Shown: positions 1 to 6,375, counted from the stretch's first letter. The stretch: DNA of 6,850 bases from Methanobrevibacter sp. (GCA_017646885.1 JAGCLR010000302.1:1-6850), one strand, 5' to 3'. A program made the numbers and translations. Notes: generated by a model not told the origin, from the letters alone.

Positions 1-486
1 GATTTTAAAGAATTAAATCCAGATAAGTCAATTGCAAGCTATGCTATGAGATTCTGTGCATCATTGGAACATGTAAAAATGGTATTAAGTGGAATGAGTA
101 AGATGGAAGATCTCTTGGATAACATTGACACTTTTGAAAACTTTGAACCTTTAACAGAGAGTGAGAATGAATTCTTGCTTTATGAAGCTGAGAAATTAAG
201 GGAAAATCTTGCTGTTCCATGCAGTGAATGTGGCTATTGCCTAAAGGCATGCCCATTGGAGATTCCAATTCCTGAATATTTCAGATTATATAATCATCAT
301 AAAGTACAGGAACAATCCAATATTTACAGATTGTATTATGATAAGTTAGGTGAGGAAAAGGTTCCTGCAAGTGATTGTACCAAATGTGAAACCTGTATTG
401 ATTACTGTACACAAAAAATTAATATTCCAGAAGAATTGGAAAATCTATGTGAGCATTTTAAAGAAGGATTTAGCCCATATGGTTAA
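1..486 (+). CDS. Aldo/keto reductase with C-terminal 4Fe-4S motifs (3' part only)
   Basis: The reading frame is open from the first base and ends with TAA at 484-486, so the last 161 residues are present and the N-terminal catalytic barrel lies outside the window. The first ~45 residues match the end of an aldo/keto reductase barrel: an SYAMRF helix, then a VLSGMS segment and a 'PLTESE' segment, as in the COG1453 family. After this come two C-x2-C-x2-C-x3-C motifs, encoded at 220-252 (CSECGYCLKAC) and 376-408 (CTKCETCIDYC), typical of two ferredoxin-like [4Fe-4S] clusters. The first is followed by Pro as usual; the second by Thr. The predicted role is a cytoplasmic NAD(P)H-linked carbonyl oxidoreductase with electron transfer through the clusters; the substrate cannot be told. 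The family call is fairly sure. The gene converges with the M42 peptidase gene. Confidence 0.88.
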   Translation, partial: DFKELNPDKSIASYAMRFCASLEHVKMVLSGMSKMEDLLDNIDTFENFEPLTESENEFLLYEAEKLRENLAVPCSECGYCLKACPLEIPIPEYFRLYNHHKVQEQSNIYRLYYDKLGEEKVPASDCTKCETCIDYCTQKINIPEELENLCEHFKEGFSPYG

Positions 487-495
487 ATTCCTTGA

Positions 496-509
496 TTTTT
501 CTTTTTTTT
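496..509 (+). terminator. Oligo-T termination tract of the aldo/keto reductase gene
   Basis: A run of five T, one C and eight T begins 9 nt after the stop codon, on the coding strand. Archaeal RNA polymerase terminates at such U-rich tracts without needing a hairpin, and none is visible here. Confidence 0.6.
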
Positions 510-601
510 AAAATAATAGTAAATTGCGAATAAAATAAGATAAAATAAGAATAAATAGTATAAAAAAAGAAAATAATAAAAAAATTATGTAAAAATAAAA
601 T

Positions 602-641
602 AAAAAAAGAGAATAGAATAATAATTATTTAATTCTATTCT
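602..641 (-). terminator. Hairpin plus U-tract terminator overlapping the M42 peptidase stop codon
   Basis: A perfect 10-bp inverted repeat (arms 610-619 and 632-641, AGAATAGAAT / ATTCTATTCT) encloses a 12-nt A/T loop. Read on the minus strand, the 5' arm contains the peptidase's TAG stop (635-637), and the 3' arm is followed by one C and a U7 run (608-602). Further U-tracts lie downstream at 600-597, 595-591, 584-578 and 568-562. The hairpin-plus-U7 form resembles a bacterial intrinsic terminator; the multiple U-tracts alone would suffice in archaea. Confidence 0.6.
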
Positions 642-1684
642 AAACTGTTAATTGCAGCTACAATCAATTTAATTGTATTTTCAACGTCTTCCATGCTTGC
701 TACACTAACAGTTGTGTGAATGTATCTTGTTGGAACAGATAATACACCAGTTGGAATACCTTCTCTTGTAAGGTGAATAGCTGTACCGTCAGTAGTACCA
801 CCATCACTTACTTCAAGTTGGAAAGGAATCTCTTCTTTTTCTCCAGTTCCAATCAATAAATCCCTAATGATTTTAGGAGTGATGATTCCTCTACCGCTTG
901 CATCAATCATGATTACAGCAGGTCCTTTTCCAATGACTACAGGAGCTTCTTCAGGTTTGATTCCAGGGTGGTCACCAGATAAAGTTACGTCAAGTGCAAA
1001 TGCCATATCCGGGTTCAATTTGTAGGAAGTTACTTTAGCACCTTTCAATCCTACTTCTTCTTGGGTTGTTCCAACACCATAAACGGTTGCTTTGGAGTCT
1101 ACTCTTTTTAAAACTTCCATCATTACATAACATCCAAGACGATTGTCCAATGCCTTACACATTACCAAGTTATTAGGGAATGCTTCAAACCAGGATTTGA
1201 ATGTAATTGGATCTCCAATGGAAACCATTCCTTCAGCTTCTTCCTTGTCTTTTGCTCCAATGTCAATAAACATTTCATCGTAAGGAACAACTTTCTTACG
1301 TTCTTCAGGTTTAGTGACATGAGGTGGTTTGGAACCGATTACACCAGTTAAATCACCATTTTTAGAGTGAATTACAACGGTTTGATTCATAAGCATTTGG
1401 TCATTTATACCACCAATGGTTGAGAATTTTATGTAACCGTTATCGTCAATATACCTTACCATTAAACCAATTTCATCCATATGAGCTGCAAGCATTACTT
1501 TTGGTCCTTTTTTATCTGAACCTTTTTTAGTAGCTATTACATTACCCATTAAATCTGTTTCAATATCATCAGCTACATCTTTTAATTCTCTTTTAATAAT
1601 CTCTGCAATCTTTTCTTCATGTCCAGAAATACCTGGAGTCATACAGAGTTCTTCAACTAATTTAATTTCTTTTTCAAAAGACAT
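635..1684 (-). CDS. M42 family metallo-aminopeptidase (TET/FrvX type)
   Basis: This is a cytoplasmic dizinc or dicobalt aminopeptidase of 349 residues, the usual length for the family. M42 enzymes assemble into dodecameric tetrahedral particles that trim short peptides made by the proteasome. The metal-binding pattern is complete: H68 and D70 in AAHMDE, bridging D180 in KALDNR, E209/E210 in TTQEEVG (catalytic base and ligand), D232 in ALDVT, and H323 in RYIHTT. A dimerisation/PDZ-like insert would fall roughly at residues 72-165. The ATG at 1682-1684 is supported by an AGGTGA ribosome binding site 4 nt upstream. The gene follows the nucleotidyltransferase gene by 39 nt and ends inside a hairpin terminator, so it is probably the last gene of its transcript. 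Homologues are often mislabelled endoglucanase; the residues seen here fit a peptidase. N-terminal residue preference cannot be read from the sequence. Confidence 0.95.
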   Translation of the reverse strand: MSFEKEIKLVEELCMTPGISGHEEKIAEIIKRELKDVADDIETDLMGNVIATKKGSDKKGPKVMLAAHMDEIGLMVRYIDDNGYIKFSTIGGINDQMLMNQTVVIHSKNGDLTGVIGSKPPHVTKPEERKKVVPYDEMFIDIGAKDKEEAEGMVSIGDPITFKSWFEAFPNNLVMCKALDNRLGCYVMMEVLKRVDSKATVYGVGTTQEEVGLKGAKVTSYKLNPDMAFALDVTLSGDHPGIKPEEAPVVIGKGPAVIMIDASGRGIITPKIIRDLLIGTGEKEEIPFQLEVSDGGTTDGTAIHLTREGIPTGVLSVPTRYIHTTVSVASMEDVENTIKLIVAAINSLE

Positions 1685-1688
1685 ATTT

Positions 1689-1694
1689 TCACCT
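1689..1694 (-). promoter_or_regulatory. Ribosome binding site AGGTGA of the M42 peptidase
   Basis: AGGTGA on the minus strand lies 4 nt before the ATG and is complementary to the archaeal 16S rRNA 3' end. It fixes the start of the peptidase gene. Confidence 0.75.
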
Positions 1695-1723
1695 TATGTA
1701 TATTATATTATAAGTATAAAATT

Positions 1724-2392
1724 TTATAAAATACTTTCGTATTCACTGTAATGATTTATATTGATTAATTCGTTTGGATGATTCTCCTTAACTCCATAAA
1801 AATCAAATCCATCTGCAAATATCTCCCTTAAGATAGGATTCAAATTATCATCCTTATCCTTTAGATATTTGATCAATTCCATTCTATCTGCAGCAAAAGG
1901 CATTCCTAATCCTTCTGCAGTGTCTAATTTTCCTGTCTTTCGTCTTCTAAGAATGGAAATGGTTTTTCTAGGATTGTCTGAGTTAAAAAGAGTGTTTAAA
2001 ATATTATTAAAAGTTTCCGTACTGACAGTAGGCTGATCTCCAGTAACACATAATGCAATATCTGAATCAATGTTTTGAAGACCATTCAATAAAGAAACAG
2101 AAAGACCTACCATCACAGGGTCATTTTTAATAATTTTCAATCTATCATCATGAATATTATTAATAAAAGGTAATATTTCTTCACAGTAATGGCCAAGAAC
2201 AACGATACATTCATCGATATTTTCAGTATTCAATACATTGTTAATTGTAGTTTCAATGATTGTACTGGAATAATTCCCATTATTTAATGGAAGTGTAAGT
2301 TTATTTTGTATGGGAATATTCAAGTTTTCCTGGTCTTTTCTCATTCTAGAATTTTTTCCAGCTGCAGTGATTACTGCTGAGACTGTAAGCAT
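1724..2392 (-). CDS. MobA/MocA-like nucleotidyltransferase (NTP_transf_3 type)
   Basis: This 222-residue protein has a GT-A/Rossmann-like nucleotidyltransferase fold. The N-terminal signature AAGKNSRM (residues 10-17) is the nucleotide-binding loop, followed by a Lys at N30-K31 within QNKLTLPL. A VVLGHY strand (64-69), GLSVSLLNGL (96-105) and the GDQP motif (118-121, metal-binding Asp) match the MocA/MobA family, and the C-terminal ININHYSEYESIL resembles the 'DINTPEDY' ending. Family members transfer CMP or GMP to molybdopterin or nucleotides to other phospho-substrates; some relatives activate sugars. The substrate here is unknown, and MobA, MocA or a sugar-phosphate role are all possible. 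The ATG is preceded by AAGGT 6 nt upstream. The gene lies 39 nt upstream of the M42 peptidase gene on the same strand and is probably co-transcribed with it; I know of no biochemical link between the two. Confidence 0.8.
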   Translation of the reverse strand: MLTVSAVITAAGKNSRMRKDQENLNIPIQNKLTLPLNNGNYSSTIIETTINNVLNTENIDECIVVLGHYCEEILPFINNIHDDRLKIIKNDPVMVGLSVSLLNGLQNIDSDIALCVTGDQPTVSTETFNNILNTLFNSDNPRKTISILRRRKTGKLDTAEGLGMPFAADRMELIKYLKDKDDNLNPILREIFADGFDFYGVKENHPNELININHYSEYESIL

Positions 2393-2420
2393 AATATTAC
2401 CTTAATTAATAATTTTATTT

Positions 2421-2460
2421 TAATAAATTCTAATAAATTTTAATAAATTTTAATAATTAA
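2421..2460. repeat. Four tandem 10-bp A/T repeats upstream of the nucleotidyltransferase
   Basis: Units TAATAAATTC, TAATAAATTT, TAATAAATTT and TAATAATTAA follow each other without spacers, 29-68 nt upstream of the nucleotidyltransferase start. On the minus strand each of the first three carries a TTTATTA core resembling an archaeal TATA box. The period equals roughly one helical turn. A promoter role is an inference. Confidence 0.55.
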
Positions 2461-2499
2461 TCAAATGAAACAATTCCAATAATCATTATTGCATTAGCT

Positions 2500-3693
2500 T
2501 TAATTGTTTGTGCTGTTTGTTGAATTTGTGCTATTTGTTTGATTTGCAAGATAACTATTAGGAATCATTTCATAAACGTCAGTATAAATTCTCATTCCTG
2601 CACCGGAACCTTCAGTCCACATCTGGATTTTAATTGGATATGATAAGGTGTTATTGATCTTAATTCCAGTGGAAGGACTGAAACCGTAAAGCACTGCGTC
2701 ACGACCAGAGTCCATACCTATAGGCAAACTGAATCCTAATGATAAAACAGCATTTCTAAGTGATCTTGCTGGAGGACATACTCCATGTGTAGCCATTCCA
2801 GATTCTGCTTCACTTTCAGGTACTGAACTGAATCCGACTCCTTCTCTTCCACATCCATATGCATTTGATGGGATAATAGTTCCGTTCCAAGCTTTTACGA
2901 ATTGTCTTGCATTGAATTCTCTGTTTGCATCATTGTATTGTGGGTGAGAATCCAAGTAAGTGTATGTGCTTGCAACTTTGGTTTCTGTATAGTTTTCACC
3001 ATAAACAACTACAGGAGAACCTCCAGGATACTTTACAGAGTATTCATAAGCTTCAGGGAACTTTTCTCTTAACATATCTGGGGTAATGTAAGATCTGTTA
3101 TCATTTATACCATTAATACAGAAATCCAAATTGTATTTGGAACCTTGGCCATAATGATTGTACCAATATTTTAAGGTTTCCACATTTACCCTATCACCAG
3201 GAATTGATTCATTTGTCATGGTTTTAGGATCAATATGACCAATTGTTTGATTGGTCTTGTTATTTATAATGTCAATTCCACTTGGGACGATTTTTGCTTG
3301 AATATATGGGCTGTTATATCCCCATACAAAGTCTCCAGGTGGATTTACAGTAATCTTATCATTATCTACCACTACATATCCAGGCCCTTCAAACTCATCC
3401 ACTATACCATCTGAACTTACATTTCCATAAAGCAATTCAGATGATGGGGTAGGAACTGCCCCAGTGGCAACTGAGAAAAAGGCATCTACTATTTCTCCAT
3501 CTCCTATTTGGGTAAATAAAGCACCTAAATTGGAAACGATTGGGTATTTATTTATCTTGTTCTTATCTATTACATTATCTCCTGCAAAAACAGTGCTTCC
3601 GTTATCATATTTAGCTATTTCACTCATATTCTGATGATGAGTGGTTGTAGTTGCAAGGGAGACAGGTATTAGAACAATAATTATTGCAAGCAA
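2500..3693 (-). CDS. Exported VanW-like envelope protein
   Basis: The C-terminal half (about residues 239-375 counted from TTG at 3693) resembles the VanW domain. There is an ASTYTYL segment, then NREFNARQFVKAWNGTIIP, matching the family's 'N.KLAA..INGTVI.PG'. A G-V-C-P-P-A-R segment (304-310) sits where VanW has GGGICQ. GRDAVLYGFSPSTGIKINNT followed by YPIKIQMW matches 'DATV.YG..DFKF.N.T..PI.I'. The N-terminus is a hydrophobic signal/anchor segment followed by Thr and His residues. The tail is an NQT-NST-NST-NST array of N-glycosylation sequons. The region from about 30 to 235 is not recognised. VanW domains have no firmly established biochemical function, but occur in Gram-positive envelope proteins and vanB-type glycopeptide-resistance clusters. 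The gene follows a Mur ligase gene on the same strand, supporting a wall role. No ATG is available; TTG at 3693 is the first canonical start, but an upstream start near 3744 is likely. Confidence is high for a real exported protein, moderate for VanW. Confidence 0.75.
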   Translation of the reverse strand: MLAIIIVLIPVSLATTTTHHQNMSEIAKYDNGSTVFAGDNVIDKNKINKYPIVSNLGALFTQIGDGEIVDAFFSVATGAVPTPSSELLYGNVSSDGIVDEFEGPGYVVVDNDKITVNPPGDFVWGYNSPYIQAKIVPSGIDIINNKTNQTIGHIDPKTMTNESIPGDRVNVETLKYWYNHYGQGSKYNLDFCINGINDNRSYITPDMLREKFPEAYEYSVKYPGGSPVVVYGENYTETKVASTYTYLDSHPQYNDANREFNARQFVKAWNGTIIPSNAYGCGREGVGFSSVPESEAESGMATHGVCPPARSLRNAVLSLGFSLPIGMDSGRDAVLYGFSPSTGIKINNTLSYPIKIQMWTEGSGAGMRIYTDVYEMIPNSYLANQTNSTNSTNSTNN

Positions 3694-3741
3694 TGCAATA
3701 AATATTTTAAATGAATTTCTTTGTGCTAAACTTCTTGAGCT

Positions 3742-3756
3742 AATACTTACACTTCC
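3742..3756 (-). promoter_or_regulatory. Candidate ribosome binding site and non-canonical ATT start of the VanW-like gene
   Basis: On the minus strand GGAAGTG (3756-3750) differs by one base from the ideal GGAGGTG and is followed after 5 nt by an in-frame ATT (3744-3742). Starting there adds 17 residues (ISSRSLAQRNSFKIFIA) with three positive charges before the hydrophobic stretch, giving a normal signal-peptide n-region. The TTG at 3693 has no such site upstream and leaves no positive n-region. There is no ATG between the in-frame stop at 3771-3769 and the TTG. Confidence 0.4.
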
Positions 3757-3828
3757 TTTATTTAAATCTTAAATTATTAATATATGATTATGATTTGATT
3801 GATTGTTGTTTTTAGTAATTTTTTTCTT

Positions 3829-5154
3829 TTATTCAAACATTAACTTCTTTTTCCTGGAATTCAAGGAATCACAAATCTGCTTTAATCTATCCTGTATTTT
3901 TATAATGTTTTCCTGACCATTTCCACCAATTAAAATAGCTTTTTCATGTGAAAACTCTGCAACGAATGAAATGATTTCATCAAGATTATTGGCTATTTCA
4001 ACTCTTCCTTTATAATCAAGGGAATTTAATCTGTATTTTGCTTGATCCAATGTATCTTCCAATCCTGGGAAGAGAATGATTGCTTCTGGATTGGCATTTA
4101 CAACTTCATCCAATATGTCAAATCTGTGATTTTCATTATGTCTTGGAGTTCCTACAAAGATAGCGGAGAAATCCACTTCCTCCAATATTGGCTTAATAGC
4201 ATCGGAATTGTCTGATTTCCCAATATATATCTCGCAATCATTTAATTTCAATACTTCTAAACGTCCTTTTACAGGCTTGAAGTTTTCCAAACTGTTTTTA
4301 ATTATGCTTTCATCGATTTCAAATATGTTTTTATCAATATAATTTGCTATAGCTTCACTAAGGCCTGCATTCAATTTATTGAACTTGCCAAACAAGTTTA
4401 AATCATACGCTGTTTCATGACATTCAATAGTTGATTGAGCAACTTCCTTAAATTCTTCCATATATTCCTGATTTTCATTGATAAAAATGGTTTTATCTTT
4501 GAAAAATCCTTTAAGGGACTCCTTATATCCTTCCATTGAACCATGAACATTCATATGATCATTGCCCATATTTGTAAGGGCAATCAAATCAAAGTCGAAG
4601 CAATAGCTGCAGAAACCAACTGTCATATCGCAGACTTCAACAAGCAAAACATCGTAATCTCCATTGTCAGCTTCGAGGATAAGGTCATAGTAACCTTCAA
4701 ATCCACCACCAGCATTTCCTCCAACCAAAACCTTTTTTCCTGCATTTTCAAGAATTTCCTTAATCATGGTTACGGTAGTGGTTTTTCCATTGGTTCCTGT
4801 TACACCAATACTGAAAATGTCTCTGTGTTTTGTTTTAACATCACAAAGCAATTTATGGGAGTTCTTATAATGCTCTGATATTTTGCTTCCCCATATGCTT
4901 GGGCTTAAGACAACTGCATCACAAAGATCTATCTCTTCCTGATTGTTGAATCCCAAATCAATGGATAAATTATCTTTAATGAAGCTGATTTTATCTTTTT
5001 GTGGAGAAATGTCAACACCTGCAAGGGATATAGGCAAGTCATCAAGACTAATATTTACATTTAAGTCTGTAGCATAAACTTCCCAATCATGTTTCAATAA
5101 GGAATTCAATGCCTTTTTGCCTTCTACACCTAAACCTATAACAGCTGCTTTCAT
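3829..5154 (-). CDS. Mur ligase family protein, MurD/MurE-like, probably pseudomurein peptide ligase
   Basis: Mur ligases are cytoplasmic ATP-dependent amide-bond enzymes that add amino acids to nucleotide-activated wall precursors; Methanobacteriales use homologues for pseudomurein. This 441-residue protein has the three usual domains. The N-terminal Rossmann domain has GLGVEG at 7-12 and resembles MurD. The central ATPase domain has the P-loop GVTGTNGKTTT (117-127), an acidic VEVCD strand (172-176) and NMGNDHMNVHGSMEGY (195-210). The C-terminal domain begins near KGRLEVL (296-302), has GKSDNSDA (312-319) where MurD has SKATN, and ends with LIGGNGQE (408-415). Odd points are the lack of a Lys at the usual carbamylated position (L214, with K215 next to it) and a C175-x6-C182-x2-C185 cluster near the active site. 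The ATG has only a weak GTGA site and a TATA-like element close upstream, so the mRNA may be leaderless or nearly so. The VanW-like gene follows. Which residue it adds is unknown. Confidence 0.88.
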   Translation of the reverse strand: MKAAVIGLGVEGKKALNSLLKHDWEVYATDLNVNISLDDLPISLAGVDISPQKDKISFIKDNLSIDLGFNNQEEIDLCDAVVLSPSIWGSKISEHYKNSHKLLCDVKTKHRDIFSIGVTGTNGKTTTVTMIKEILENAGKKVLVGGNAGGGFEGYYDLILEADNGDYDVLLVEVCDMTVGFCSYCFDFDLIALTNMGNDHMNVHGSMEGYKESLKGFFKDKTIFINENQEYMEEFKEVAQSTIECHETAYDLNLFGKFNKLNAGLSEAIANYIDKNIFEIDESIIKNSLENFKPVKGRLEVLKLNDCEIYIGKSDNSDAIKPILEEVDFSAIFVGTPRHNENHRFDILDEVVNANPEAIILFPGLEDTLDQAKYRLNSLDYKGRVEIANNLDEIISFVAEFSHEKAILIGGNGQENIIKIQDRLKQICDSLNSRKKKLMFE

Positions 5155-5171
5155 AATTTCACATATATAAT

Positions 5172-5181
5172 TTTTATATAA
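5172..5181 (-). promoter_or_regulatory. TATA-like element upstream of the Mur ligase gene
   Basis: Minus-strand TTATATAAAA lies 17-27 nt before the ATG. With the usual ~25-nt spacing, transcription would begin at or near the start codon, consistent with the weak ribosome binding site. An alternative TATA-like sequence, ACATATAATAG, lies about 30 nt further upstream inside the inverted repeat at 5193-5227. Confidence 0.35.
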
Positions 5182-5192
5182 TATTAGTTAAT

Positions 5193-5227
5193 CATAGATA
5201 GTAATCTATTATATGTATTTATCTATG
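5193..5227. repeat. Nested inverted repeat in the Mur ligase promoter region
   Basis: CATAGATA (5193-5200) is perfectly complementary to TATCTATG (5220-5227), and its ATAGAT core also pairs with a nearer ATCTAT (5204-5209). The spacer holds a TATA-like TATTATATG. Two mutually exclusive pairings, or an operator with three half-sites over a promoter, are possible. Confidence 0.5.
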
Positions 5228-5293
5228 TATATTCTAATTAATAAAAGTTAGTATATTTTCAAATAATCTTAAATTATTTAATTAAATGAATAT

Positions 5294-5364
5294 AAAAAAT
5301 AGTAAAAAATAGTATAAAGTAAAAAAAGTAGTAAAAAGTAGAAAAAAGATTAAAAAAAGATAAA
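5294..5364 (-). terminator. Serial U-tract terminator of the exonuclease gene with ~10-bp phased A-tracts
   Basis: Downstream of the exonuclease stop, the plus strand carries A-runs at 5362-5364, 5352-5358, 5342-5347, 5333-5337, 5321-5327, 5316-5318, 5304-5309 and 5294-5299, that is, U3-U7 runs in the minus-strand transcript. Serial U-tracts are the known archaeal termination signal. The runs recur at about one helical turn and include a perfect tandem 10-mer (5293-5302, 5303-5312). Confidence 0.6.
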
Positions 5365-5381
5365 GAATGTATTAAATAAAA

Positions 5382-6134
5382 TTAAAGATCTAAAATTAAC
5401 TCAATTGGAGCATGTTTAGAACCGTCAATTTCATTTAAGATAGTGGAAGATTTAACTTTGTCTGCTAATGATTTAGAAACAAAGAAATAATCTAAACGTG
5501 CACCTTCATTGTTTTCACGAGCTTCTTGATTTTTCCAGGAAGAGAATTGCTTTTCTTCCTTGTTGGATAATCTGAAAGCATCCACAAAACCGAAGGATTC
5601 TAACTTGTCTAAAACTTCTCTTTCTTCATCTGTGAATGTGACTTTAGTGTTCAAATCAGAAATGTCCTCTTCCTTATGAGCAATATTAAAGTCACCAGCA
5701 ATGATTACATTCTTATCCTTAGCTAATTCTGCATAGGATAAAAGATTATTAAGGTAATCAAGCTTTTCATTTAATTTAGCTTTAGTACCAGTTCCTACAG
5801 GAGCATAAACATGAATTAAAGAAAAATTTTCATAATTTAAGATAGATGCCCTTCCTAATGCATCAGCAGATTCCTTAAAGAATCTTCTAACTATAGAAGG
5901 TTTTTCTTTGGTAAATGTAGCTAATCCGCCGGTTCTAGCGCTTTCTCCTTTTAAGAAATAGTATTCATAACCGCATTTATCCAAGAATTTCTTATCCATC
6001 TTTTCATAATCTGTTTTTGTTTCTTGGAATATTAGGATATCAGCTTCTTTCTCTAAGATTGGATTTACATCCTTATTTTTTATACGAGTTCTAATACCGT
6101 TTACATTCCATGAAATAATCTTTAATTCACTCAT
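5382..6134 (-). CDS. xthA: Exodeoxyribonuclease III / AP endonuclease family protein, divergent active site
   Basis: This 250-residue protein has the endonuclease/exonuclease/phosphatase fold and the usual length for ExoIII-type enzymes, which cleave DNA at abasic sites and remove 3' blocks in base excision repair. The methanobacterial homologue Mth212 also cuts at uracil. Visible motifs are WNVNGIR (9-15, Asn10), FQETK (36-40, metal ligand Glu38), HVYAP (108-112, Tyr110), GDFNIAH (147-153, Asp148 and Asn150), NEGARLDYF (209-217, Asp215) and GSKHAPIE (238-245, His241). Two residues depart from the family: the Trp of N-x-G-W-R-L-D is Ala212, and the Asp before the final His (usually S-D-H) is Lys240. 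Repair activity is still likely but may be altered. The ATG is preceded by AGGGAAGC, a weak ribosome binding site. The gene has its own TATA-like promoter and terminator and looks monocistronic. An ExoA/ApeX-type name would be equally suitable. Confidence 0.92.
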   Translation of the reverse strand: MSELKIISWNVNGIRTRIKNKDVNPILEKEADILIFQETKTDYEKMDKKFLDKCGYEYYFLKGESARTGGLATFTKEKPSIVRRFFKESADALGRASILNYENFSLIHVYAPVGTGTKAKLNEKLDYLNNLLSYAELAKDKNVIIAGDFNIAHKEEDISDLNTKVTFTDEEREVLDKLESFGFVDAFRLSNKEEKQFSSWKNQEARENNEGARLDYFFVSKSLADKVKSSTILNEIDGSKHAPIELILDL

Positions 6135-6172
6135 TATATTGCTTCCCTAAATTAAATAATCAAAATAAATAC

Positions 6173-6180
6173 AATATAAA
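6173..6180 (-). promoter_or_regulatory. TATA-like element of the exonuclease gene
   Basis: Minus-strand TTTATATT closely matches the methanogen box A (TTTATATA). Its centre lies about 42 nt upstream of the ATG, which would place the transcript start near 6150 and leave a ~16-nt leader containing AGGGAAGC. Confidence 0.45.
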
Positions 6181-6216
6181 TTAATTTAAGCCCAAATTAT
6201 TAATAAATTAATTTAA
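6178..6216. repeat. Direct repeat of a 12-mer with palindromic core
   Basis: AAATTAATTTAA occurs at 6178-6189 and 6205-6216, 27 bp apart. The first ten bases, AAATTAATTT, are a perfect palindrome. The first copy abuts the exonuclease TATA-like element. In such A/T-rich DNA chance recurrence cannot be excluded. Confidence 0.4.
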
Positions 6217-6225
6217 AAAATATTC

Positions 6226-6248
6226 TTGTTTATTAAAACTATAAACAA
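6226..6248. repeat. 8-bp inverted repeat, possible operator
   Basis: TTGTTTAT (6226-6233) and ATAAACAA (6241-6248) are perfect inverted copies separated by 7 nt. The arms contain G/C positions, unusual in this region, and the spacing suits a dimeric helix-turn-helix regulator. Confidence 0.4.
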
Positions 6249-6375
6249 ATATAATATTGACTTTTAAATCATATAAACTTATTGTAGAATTTAAATAGAA
6301 TAATATAAATAAAATAGAAAAACTTTCATAAAATTATTTAAAATCTATAAAAATAAAATAAAAATAAAAGTATAA

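Noticed and set aside
44..268. Minus-strand open frame of 74 codons
   Set aside because: It lies antisense inside the aldo/keto reductase coding region, whose cysteine motifs are clearly encoded on the plus strand; its product has no recognisable family features.
531..601. Tandem TAAAATAAGA copies and A-rich runs as a possible repeat element
   Set aside because: Two 10-mers plus low-complexity A/T sequence downstream of a stop are better explained as serial U-tracts for termination of the minus-strand gene.
635..1684. Cellulase/endoglucanase role for the M42 protein
   Set aside because: This is a common database mislabel; the full set of M42 metal ligands and the catalytic Glu fits an aminopeptidase.
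2393..2499. Possible terminator after the VanW-like gene
   Set aside because: No run of five or more T is present on the minus strand and no strong hairpin is visible, so no terminator is called here.
4543..4878. Plus-strand open frame of 111 codons
   Set aside because: It is antisense to the Mur ligase over its P-loop and DHMNVHG motifs, has no ribosome binding site, and its protein looks like an antisense shadow.
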